Of a stretch of 64,000 nt of DNA, positions 36,389 through 43,411 are shown piece by piece (the stretch's first letter is position 1; every line of letters starts with the position of its first letter). The DNA comes from an uncultured Pseudomonadota bacterium (GTDB taxonomy: Bacteria; Pseudomonadota; Alphaproteobacteria; Rs-D84), in NCBI GenBank assembly GCA_946613885.1, contig CAMOGA010000002.1, positions 44,880 through 108,879 on the forward strand. The letters are read 5' to 3'. The position numbers and the translations under genes were made by a program. Under the pieces are notes generated by a model. It was not told the origin of the DNA. It saw nothing but the letters and a program-made list of their open reading frames with translations, and did no database searches.

Positions 36389-37330
36389 TTAATAATTATT
36401 ATCTGTATTTACTATATTTTTTAGTTTGTTCATATAAAAATCAGAATTTAATAAATACGAACGAACCTGTCTGCGCCATTTTGCAACCGGAATACAACAG
36501 GCGATAATGTTAATCAATGTTTTTTGAATTTTCAGTTTCTTATATAACATATTCACATGTTTTTTATGTTTAATGGATGTGAACGGATCAACTATTTTCA
36601 TACCGCATTTATATACAGCCGCCCCAATAGTGCGTTCAACAACATGTGCAAATTGTGTTTTATGATCTGCGGTTGATTTATCAAACAAATCAATAGAAAT
36701 ATTCAAATTTTTTATTAACTGAATTGGTTTTATCTTTGATATAAACATTGTGCCGGCAACGAAATTAAAATCATCCAATTCAAAAATATATTGCGGATAT
36801 AGTTTTTTTGCATCATCCATAATACCGCCAATGTTTGGTTTGTTGTGTATCAAATTATATCTGGTACACATACCAATCTGTGGATTTTGTAATGCATCCA
36901 GGCATTTTTGTAAATTTTGTTTTGTTGATATAAAATCTAATAAATTATCACGCCACGTTGAACCATTATTCATGAAATATCCGTTGCCCAAATTTACCAA
37001 CCCGTTGACACCCAGATCTTCTGGTTTCATATCGCGTTTTGTGTGTAATTTTATTAAATAATCATATTTTGATAAATCAATATCGGTTATTACTTTGATA
37101 AATGGCCATATATCATATCCAACATTTTCAACAGATATAAAATTAAAATCTGGTTTTTGTTGCGATATTGTTTTTGATATTAAATCTTGGTTTTTATCAT
37201 CACTGGTCACATACAAATCGTAATCATATGGTATATTTTTCAAACAATCAACCAACAGATTTAATTGATCTGTATAATAAATATGCATAACAACTAAAAT
37301 CCTGGGATTTTTTGACACTATTATTTCCAC
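36389..37330 (-). CDS. RgpF-domain glycosyltransferase (stand-alone)
   Basis: A 313-residue soluble protein whose whole length corresponds to the RgpF domain in the middle of the neighbouring 1376-residue fusion: LYVTSDDKNQD, NVGYDIWPFIKV, DYLIKLHTKRDM, GSTWRDNLLDF, FVAGTMFIS. RgpF-type proteins add rhamnose or related sugars in cell-wall polysaccharides. It overlaps the GT2 gene upstream by 10 bp and precedes the fusion by 16 nt. The two RgpF modules in one operon suggest duplication followed by fusion. Confidence 0.75.
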   Translation of the reverse strand: MEIIVSKNPRILVVMHIYYTDQLNLLVDCLKNIPYDYDLYVTSDDKNQDLISKTISQQKPDFNFISVENVGYDIWPFIKVITDIDLSKYDYLIKLHTKRDMKPEDLGVNGLVNLGNGYFMNNGSTWRDNLLDFISTKQNLQKCLDALQNPQIGMCTRYNLIHNKPNIGGIMDDAKKLYPQYIFELDDFNFVAGTMFISKIKPIQLIKNLNISIDLFDKSTADHKTQFAHVVERTIGAAVYKCGMKIVDPFTSIKHKKHVNMLYKKLKIQKTLINIIACCIPVAKWRRQVRSYLLNSDFYMNKLKNIVNTDNNY

Positions 37331-38169
37331 CTTAATTTTGCGATTGGTATAAATTCAAACAAATAAATTTTATTGTTTTTTAACTTAAGCAGTGGGATTA
37401 TTCCAAACAAGCGAACACGCCAGTGGGTGTGATTATCGAAATGTTTCATGTATTCTATGTGATACGCAGGAAACATATTTCTGATTTCATAAGATACTTT
37501 GTCGTGCATTATCGCCATTTCTTGTTTTTTTTGAACAGATGTCATTGTTTTATCTAATCTGTATTTAACCAGAACTTCTTGGATATTATGGAAAGATGTT
37601 TTATTCATCAAACGTTCCCACAAACGATAATCTTCGGCTGGAAAATATTCTGGTTCATATTTTATATCATTATCAACCAATACAGATTTTCTTATCATTG
37701 CGGCAGTATGCATAACGTAGTTATTTTCAGTTAAAAACATTTTTATCAAAATATCTGATTTTGGTGTTTTGTATATAAAATTTTTATCGCCGAATTTTTC
37801 AACCCAACTGCTGACCACGCCAACATTTGGATTGGCATCCAGATAGGCAACCTGTTTTTCCAGACGTGTTGGCTCAGATATATCATCATGATCAAATATT
37901 GCCAAATATTCACCATTTGCCATCTGTAATAATTTATTGCGGGAATTTGATATTCCAATATTTTTGTTGTTTTTTAGATATTTAATACGTTTGTCTTTAT
38001 ATGATTTAACAATTTTTTCAATTTCTGTGTTTTCAGGACTGTCGTTCAAAATTAAAAATTCAAAATCAGTAAATGTTTGTGTCAACACAGATTCAATCAT
38101 TTCACGCAGATACACAGGATTTGTGTTATAAATTGGCGTTAAAACAGAAACACGTGGCTTTGTCGTCAT
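37321..38169 (-). CDS. Family 2 glycosyltransferase
   Basis: A 282-residue GT-A protein of family 2. RVSVLTPIYNTNPVYLREMI at the start, FEFLILNDSPEN, NIGISNSRNKLL and AIFDHDDISEP (the DxD-type metal site) are visible; PAEDYRLWERLM provides the catalytic-base region ED. The C-terminal basic amphipathic stretch (LFGIIPLLKLKNNK) may associate with the membrane. It is the first gene of the minus-strand polysaccharide operon, and overlaps the RgpF gene by 10 bp. Confidence 0.9.
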   Translation of the reverse strand: MTTKPRVSVLTPIYNTNPVYLREMIESVLTQTFTDFEFLILNDSPENTEIEKIVKSYKDKRIKYLKNNKNIGISNSRNKLLQMANGEYLAIFDHDDISEPTRLEKQVAYLDANPNVGVVSSWVEKFGDKNFIYKTPKSDILIKMFLTENNYVMHTAAMIRKSVLVDNDIKYEPEYFPAEDYRLWERLMNKTSFHNIQEVLVKYRLDKTMTSVQKKQEMAIMHDKVSYEIRNMFPAYHIEYMKHFDNHTHWRVRLFGIIPLLKLKNNKIYLFEFIPIAKLRWK

Positions 38170-38303
38170 ATTATGTTTTTCCGTGTATTTGTTTGATTTA
38201 ACAAAAAAACAACTGATTAATAGTTGTCATTTGGATGATTGAACAAAATCTGGTGTAAATCAAGCAATATTTCGGTTTTTTCGTAAAATAATTTGTTTTT
38301 ATA

Positions 38304-38331
38304 TTGATTTTTGTGTGAACAACGTTATAAT
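38304..38331 (+). promoter_or_regulatory. Promoter of tRNA-Thr
   Basis: TTGATT (38304-38309), 16-bp spacer, TATAAT (38326-38331), 12 nt before the tRNA. Confidence 0.7.
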
Positions 38332-38343
38332 ACGTGAACGATT

Positions 38344-38417
38344 GCCCTAATAGTCTAGTGGTAAAACACGTCCTTGGTAAGGACGAGTCGCAAGTCCGAT
38401 TCTTGCTTAGGGCACCA
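38344..38417 (+). tRNA. tRNA-Thr (GGT)
   Basis: A 74-nt cloverleaf with acceptor GCCCTAA/TTAGGGC, anticodon stem CGTCC/GGACG, loop TTGGTAA (anticodon GGT) and encoded CCA. Two oddities: the T loop is TCCGATT (C at position 55, as in tRNA-Met here), and the D stem GTCT/AAAC has one mismatch (C12-A23). It may be fully functional, but it is more diverged than usual. Confidence 0.85.
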
Positions 38418-38445
38418 TCCGCTTTCATTGTTTTTCGTGATAAAT

Positions 38446-38955
38446 ATGCAAACTTATTTCGTTTTGGGAAATTTATTTTCGTTTGTTGCGGCAATTTGCC
38501 TGGCGGTATCAGTATTCAAAAAAAACACCAAAGATTTATTATTGTGGCAGGTGATGGAGGTTGTTTTTTGTATTCTGTCAAATATTGCGTTGGTGACATA
38601 TTCTGCGTTAACAACAAATTCTGTTGCGTTGGTTCGTGATATATTGGCGTTCAAAAATAAATTAACAAAAAACATAACAATTATTTTGGTGCTGTTAAGT
38701 GTTTTTATCGGATTAATGGTAAACAATCGTGGTGTAATCGGATTCTTTCCAATGGCTGCATCGGTCGTTTATACTGTGTTTTTATACGCAACCAGAAATG
38801 AACAACAAATCCGTTTTGCTTTGATTATCAATTTAATGTTATGGTTTGTGCATGATTTTTATGTTGGTGCATATCCATCTGCCTTGATGGATGCAGGTTT
38901 AAGTGTTTGGACTTTGTTTAACATATTTAAAAACATAAAACATGATGAAAAATAA
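38446..38955 (+). CDS. YgjV-family inner-membrane protein
   Basis: A 169-residue membrane protein with five or six predicted helices. Recognised by the YgjV/Imp-YgjV pattern: GNLFSFVAAICLAVSVFKK, then QVMEVVFCILSNIALV, NRGVIGFFPMAASVVYT and LMLWFVHDFYVGAYPS. Function unknown in E. coli. The frame also runs upstream into tRNA-Thr, so a start after 38417 is required; I use ATG 38446 (GTG 38437 is possible). It overlaps the next gene by 14 bp. Confidence 0.75.
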   Translation: MQTYFVLGNLFSFVAAICLAVSVFKKNTKDLLLWQVMEVVFCILSNIALVTYSALTTNSVALVRDILAFKNKLTKNITIILVLLSVFIGLMVNNRGVIGFFPMAASVVYTVFLYATRNEQQIRFALIINLMLWFVHDFYVGAYPSALMDAGLSVWTLFNIFKNIKHDEK

Positions 38956-39628
38956 TGTATTAAATTTGCTGTATACAGCACAAGATACAGCGTATAAAGA
39001 TTTTTCAAAACGATTAATTCCAAATTTATCGTCCAATGTTTTTATTGGTGTGCGGACACCGATATTAAAGCAAATTGCGCGCGATATGGTAAAAAATAAT
39101 ACTTACCAAGATTTTATATTCGATTTGCCACACAAATATTTTGAAGAAAACCAATTACATGCGTTTATCATATCGCAAATTCGTGATTTTGATATTGCGT
39201 TGCGTGAAACAGAACGATTTTTACCGTATATAGATAATTGGGCAACATGTGATCAAATGTCGCCACAGATATTCAAAAAACAACCAGATACATTATTTAC
39301 ACACGTTTGTAATTGGATAAAATCAGATGATGTTTATACGGTTCGTTTTGGAATAAAAACATTGATGCAATATTGGCTGGATGATAATTTTGATAAAAAA
39401 TATGCCGATATGGTGGCAGATATAAAATCTGATGAATATTATATAAATATGATGCGTGCATGGTATTTTGCCACGGGCGCAGCTAAACATTTTGATGTAT
39501 TTATACCTTATTTTAGATATGGGCGAATTGACGATTGGACACGTTTGCGCGCAATTCAAAAGGCCATTGAATCTTTACGTGTGCCAATTAAAAATAAAGA
39601 GTTTTTAAAATCTTTGCGAAATAGTTGA
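38942..39628 (+). CDS. DNA alkylation repair protein (AlkD-like)
   Basis: A 228-residue all-helical HEAT-like protein of the AlkD/PF08713 family. FIGVRTPILKQIARDM, the block IDNWATCDQMSPQIF with the conserved Trp and Asp, and TVRFGIKTLMQYWLDDN are typical. AlkD removes 3- and 7-alkylated purines without base flipping. The catalytic Asp and aromatic partners fall in the DNWATCD block; whether activity is retained is unknown, since many family members have lost it. Co-transcribed with the YgjV gene. Confidence 0.8.
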   Translation: MMKNNVLNLLYTAQDTAYKDFSKRLIPNLSSNVFIGVRTPILKQIARDMVKNNTYQDFIFDLPHKYFEENQLHAFIISQIRDFDIALRETERFLPYIDNWATCDQMSPQIFKKQPDTLFTHVCNWIKSDDVYTVRFGIKTLMQYWLDDNFDKKYADMVADIKSDEYYINMMRAWYFATGAAKHFDVFIPYFRYGRIDDWTRLRAIQKAIESLRVPIKNKEFLKSLRNS

Positions 39629-39638
39629 TAAAATTATA

Positions 39639-39666
39639 TTGACACTTTTATTTTTTGGTATATATT
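39639..39666 (+). promoter_or_regulatory. Promoter of the coiled-coil protein gene
   Basis: TTGACA (39639-39644), 16-bp spacer, TATATT (39661-39666). The ATG at 39697 has GGAG at 7 nt, so a long in-frame 5' extension from TTG 39655 is excluded. Confidence 0.6.
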
Positions 39667-39696
39667 TACAGTTTGTTAGAAATATGGAGTGTTTAC

Positions 39697-41382
39697 ATGC
39701 TGCTTACAGAATTAGAACGTCAAGAAATTGTAAAAATGATTAAAGAATACAAAAGTGCACATAAAAAATTGGCAGATAATTACAAATCACGCCGTGCACG
39801 TACTGTTGTAAATAGTGTAAACAAACGTGTTGAACGTTATTTTGAAATGATGAATTATAAATCAGATGAAATTACATCTGACGATGTTAAATATTTTTCC
39901 TTGATTGTGGATATTTTTGAACCAATGCGTCGCAATTCTTTGTTAAAAGAATTGCAAAAACATGCGGATTTTGACGTGTTTTTATATGTAGAAAATTATA
40001 ACAACGGTTTGGTTAAACGTATTTCGAACAGTGTAAAAAATGATTTAAATGATTTGTCTCCGAAACAAATGGACAAGATATGTGTTAAATATAAAACAGC
40101 ACGGGCAAATTTGAAAAAAGGCAGAAATATACACAAAAATACAGCATTTATTGAACAGTGTCGTTTGGGTGCATATGCGTATGCGCGTGCAATAATTAAT
40201 GGTAATGTAAGTATAGATTCAATAGATGTAAATTCTGCATATGCATATTTGACACAAATATGTCCTTCGTGTGTTGATGGTGATGAAATGGAAAGTGCGC
40301 AAAATTTGTTGGCACAAAAAATCCAAGAAAATAAAGAAAACAATATTAATGCAGAAGAATTAAAACGTCAGCAGGAACAAGAACGTGCACAGCAAAAACG
40401 TCAGCAAGAGCAAGAACGTGCACAGCAAGAACGTCAGCAAGAGCAAGAACGTGCACAGCAAAAACGTCAGCAAGAACAAGAACGTGCACAACAAAAACAA
40501 CTGCGCAAACAAGAACGTCAGCAAAATCGTCAAATCTTTTTTGGCGGTATCAGACAAAAATTTAGAGATTTTATAAATAATGCCAGAACCACATTTGCAA
40601 ACGATACAACGGTTGAACATGCTGATTTTGAACCTTTGTATGAACAGGCAGATGTCGCTGAAACAAATCAACGTATGGTTGAAAATCATACCCAAAACAC
40701 AGAACCGGTTGTTGAAGAAAAACAACGTAAAGAAAAAACTAAAATACATCGTTCTATATTTACACGTGTTGCGGCGGTTGCTGCTGTGGCGGCTGTTATT
40801 ACCGCAGGTATTGCGATGTTCAAATCTGATAGTAATAAAAACACTAAATCGCAACCAGAACCAATAAAAAAAGAAGTAAAACATACACCTGTTATGCAAA
40901 AACAAACAATTAATCAAACAAACAATGAAACCATTGCGCCATTGGATACGGCATATGCACGTGCATTAAAGAATTATTATAATTCTGCGCTGGATATTAT
41001 CGCAGGCAACAAAAAATCAGATGTTTTGAATAAAATTGAAAATCAGGTTAAATCTGGAAACGTTGCATTGTCAGATTCTATTACGGTTGAACGTATTGCG
41101 TATGCGTATTTTATATATCGTGAATACGGATTCAATATTGATATATTAAATCTGGCTGTAAATGGTAATCAACAATTAACCAAATCTCAACAACAAGAAT
41201 TAATTCGGGTTATCAAAGATGCCGGCGAACGTGGAACAGGTGTTCAAAAAATGGCAAAACAACGCCTTGAATCACGTGGGGGACAATTAAGTTCGCACAG
41301 TAAATTTAAAAACGCATCTAAACAACAACAGCGTCAACATTTGGTGAATCTGGGGTTGTTGAAAAAAGCACATGTAAGATAA
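39697..41382 (+). CDS. Large coiled-coil protein with one membrane segment
   Basis: A 561-residue protein. Residues 1-205 are helical with a Cys-containing region; about 210-285 form an uninterrupted Gln/Glu/Arg coiled coil with four 11-residue repeats (RQQEQERAQQK); about 345-365 is a single membrane segment (VAAVAAVAAVITAGIAMF); the C-terminal domain (about 410-561) is helical and soluble. It resembles no family I know. The membrane segment with basic KIHR on one side suggests the N-terminal part is cytoplasmic and the C-terminal part periplasmic. It is transcribed from its own promoter and precedes the aspS T-box leader. Confidence 0.55.
   Translation: MLLTELERQEIVKMIKEYKSAHKKLADNYKSRRARTVVNSVNKRVERYFEMMNYKSDEITSDDVKYFSLIVDIFEPMRRNSLLKELQKHADFDVFLYVENYNNGLVKRISNSVKNDLNDLSPKQMDKICVKYKTARANLKKGRNIHKNTAFIEQCRLGAYAYARAIINGNVSIDSIDVNSAYAYLTQICPSCVDGDEMESAQNLLAQKIQENKENNINAEELKRQQEQERAQQKRQQEQERAQQERQQEQERAQQKRQQEQERAQQKQLRKQERQQNRQIFFGGIRQKFRDFINNARTTFANDTTVEHADFEPLYEQADVAETNQRMVENHTQNTEPVVEEKQRKEKTKIHRSIFTRVAAVAAVAAVITAGIAMFKSDSNKNTKSQPEPIKKEVKHTPVMQKQTINQTNNETIAPLDTAYARALKNYYNSALDIIAGNKKSDVLNKIENQVKSGNVALSDSITVERIAYAYFIYREYGFNIDILNLAVNGNQQLTKSQQQELIRVIKDAGERGTGVQKMAKQRLESRGGQLSSHSKFKNASKQQQRQHLVNLGLLKKAHVR
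40366..40497. repeat. Four 33-bp tandem repeats in the coiled-coil gene
   Basis: Unit starts at 40366, 40399, 40432 and 40465 (33-bp period), encoding 11 residues each; a degenerate fifth copy follows. Confidence 0.85.
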
Positions 41383-41430
41383 TATCTGCTTGCAAAAAAA
41401 ATATTTGGTTATAAAATAATGTATTATTTT

Positions 41431-41600
41431 ATGGGTGCGGGGCTGATGATATGACCGACAACCATGTAGGCACCAAAACCCAACAAAAGTGATAAATTCG
41501 GGTGGCACCGCGCGCCATTAATTTATAAATGTTCGCGCCCCGGAAATAACAAAATAATGGTGCCGATTTTTTATTGGCACCCATAAAACAAAAGGGTGTA
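41431..41600 (+). promoter_or_regulatory. T-box riboswitch of aspS, translational type
   Basis: The leader contains CGGGTGGCACCGCG (41499-41512). It forms the classic antiterminator: helix A1 CGGG (41499-41502)/CCCG (41539-41542), a 7-nt bulge TGGCACC (41503-41509), helix A2 GCGCG (41510-41514)/CGCGC (41534-41538). The TGGC would pair with the GCCA end of a tRNA with G73, as tRNA-Asp has. A short Stem I-like hairpin (41434-41474; outer GGTGC/GCACC, inner 41449-41453/41463-41467) displays GAC followed by A (41457-41460) in its loop. The second half can switch: GGCACC (41504-41509) pairs with GGTGCC (41559-41564), releasing CACCC (41578-41582) to block the Shine-Dalgarno GGGTG (41594-41598). 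The alternative pair 41559-41564/41576-41581 frees it. No T tract follows, so control is likely translational. Details of Stem I are uncertain. Confidence 0.85.
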
Positions 41601-41603
41601 AAA

Positions 41604-43373
41604 ATGTTATCTTTGAAATCAAAATACAGAACGCACACATGCGGCGAATTAAACGAAACAAATGTTGGCGAAACTGTCACTTTATCTGGATGGGTTCATC
41701 GTAAACGTGATCACGGATCTTTGTTGTTTGTCGATTTGCGCGATAATTATGGTATCACACAGTGTGTGTTTGATGGTGGGGACGAAAATCTGGAAAAAAT
41801 TCGTCCAGAATCTGTTATAAAAATTACAGGTAAGGTTGTTGCACGTGATAAAGATGCAATCAATGATAAAATTCCTACTGGTCATATTGAAATTCAATCT
41901 GGTAAATGGGAAGTATTAACAAATTCAGAAGTTTTGCCGTTCCAAGTGTTTGGTGATGAAGATACCGGTGAAGAATTGCGTTATCAATATCGTTTCTTGG
42001 ATTTGCGTCGTGAAAAATTACATCATAATATTTTAATGCGTAATAAAATGATAAAGTGGATGCGTGACAAGATGTGGGAATTGGGATTTTCTGAATTTCA
42101 AACACCGTTGTTAACGGCTGATTCGCCCGAAGGTGCGCGCTGTTTCTTGGTTCCATCACGTTTGAATCATGGAAAATTTTATGCGCTGCCCCAGGCACCA
42201 CAAATGTTTAAACAATTATTACAGGTTGCTGGTTTCGACAGATATTTCCAAATTGCACCATGTTTTCGTGATGAAGATTTACGTTCAGACAGATTGTTGG
42301 AATTTTATCAATTAGACGTTGAAATGTCATTTGTTGATTTGCCTGAAATTCAACGTGTAGGCGAGGTTGTAATTCCTGAATTAATAAAAACATTTGCGCC
42401 AGATGCCAATGTATATCCAGAAATTCCGCATATATCTTTTGATGATGCAATGTTAAAATATGGTTGCGATAAACCAGATTTACGCAATCCGATTTTAATC
42501 AGCGATGTGACAGAAATATTCCGCGGTTCTGATTTTGGAATTTTTGCAAATGCAATTGAAAATGGGGCTGTTGTACGTGCGATACCTGCACCGGATACTG
42601 CCGAAAAACCACGTTCTTGGTTTGATAAATTGGTCGAATATGCCACAAAAGAATTAGGATTGGGTGGTTTGGCTTATATCGTTTTTGCCGATGAACCAAA
42701 GGGTCCTGTTGCAAAAAAATTGGATGCCGACAGAATTGAACAATTGCACAAAATCGCAGGTGATAAATCTACATTATTCTTTGTTTGTGATACAGAAGAA
42801 GTCGCAGCCAAGGCGGCCGGTAAATTGCGCAATAAATTGGGTGCAGATTTGGGTTTGGTAAATCCACGTGATTTTGCAATTTGTTGGGTTGATAATTTCC
42901 CATTTTTTGAACCAGATGAAGACAGGGGCGGTGCACCAATGTTCACTCATAATCCGTTCTCTTATCCGTTGGCAACATTGGAAGAATTGTCAACCAAAGA
43001 TCCATTTACAATCAAGGCGGCACAATTTGATATGGTTATAAATGGTATTGAAATGTGCAGTGGTGGTCTGCGTAATTATAACCCAGATGTCATGAAAAAA
43101 TGTTTTGATATTGCGGGTTATCCAATCGAGGCCGTAGAAAAGAACTTTAACGCATTGTACACAGCGTTTAAATACGGTGCACCACCACATGGCGGTTTTG
43201 CATTTGGTATTGACCGTTTGATTTCTGAGATTTTGGGAACAGGTGAAAGTTTACGTGAAACTGTTGCTTTCCCGGCAAATCAACGTGGTCAAGATTTATT
43301 AATGGGATCACCAAATGAAGTTAGTGAACAACAATTAAGGGATGTTCATATTAAAATCCGCGATAAAAATTAA
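41604..43373 (+). CDS. aspS: Aspartyl-tRNA synthetase
   Basis: A 589-residue class II synthetase: N-terminal OB-fold anticodon-binding domain (LSGWVHRKRDHGSLLFVDLRD), the bacterial GAD insert in the middle (about 300-420), motif 2 with QAPQMFKQLL and FRDEDLRSDRLLEFYQLDVEMSF, and motif 3 GFAFGIDRL near the end. It charges tRNA-Asp and, if nondiscriminating, also tRNA-Asn. ATG 41604 has AAAGGG upstream, embedded in the switch; an earlier in-frame ATG at 41574 falls inside the leader hairpin. This is a direct target of the T-box leader. Confidence 0.97.
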   Translation: MLSLKSKYRTHTCGELNETNVGETVTLSGWVHRKRDHGSLLFVDLRDNYGITQCVFDGGDENLEKIRPESVIKITGKVVARDKDAINDKIPTGHIEIQSGKWEVLTNSEVLPFQVFGDEDTGEELRYQYRFLDLRREKLHHNILMRNKMIKWMRDKMWELGFSEFQTPLLTADSPEGARCFLVPSRLNHGKFYALPQAPQMFKQLLQVAGFDRYFQIAPCFRDEDLRSDRLLEFYQLDVEMSFVDLPEIQRVGEVVIPELIKTFAPDANVYPEIPHISFDDAMLKYGCDKPDLRNPILISDVTEIFRGSDFGIFANAIENGAVVRAIPAPDTAEKPRSWFDKLVEYATKELGLGGLAYIVFADEPKGPVAKKLDADRIEQLHKIAGDKSTLFFVCDTEEVAAKAAGKLRNKLGADLGLVNPRDFAICWVDNFPFFEPDEDRGGAPMFTHNPFSYPLATLEELSTKDPFTIKAAQFDMVINGIEMCSGGLRNYNPDVMKKCFDIAGYPIEAVEKNFNALYTAFKYGAPPHGGFAFGIDRLISEILGTGESLRETVAFPANQRGQDLLMGSPNEVSEQQLRDVHIKIRDKN

Positions 43374-43383
43374 TAAAATATAA

Positions 43384-43409
43384 AATCCCCGCATGGCGGG
43401 GATTTTTTT
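43384..43409. terminator. Bidirectional terminator
   Basis: AATCCCCGC (43384-43392), ATG loop, GCGGGGATT (43396-43404) and a T run to 43409. It lies between convergent aspS and the AsmA-type gene. Confidence 0.9.
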
Positions 43410-43411
43410 AT

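Noticed and set aside
38374..38445. N-terminal extension of the YgjV gene into tRNA-Thr
   Set aside because: The coding frame would lie within the tRNA; the start is after it.
41557..41581. Hairpin GGTGCC/GGCACC as an intrinsic terminator of the aspS leader
   Set aside because: No T run follows the 3' arm; the T-rich part is inside the loop. It fits better as part of a ribosome-binding-site switch.
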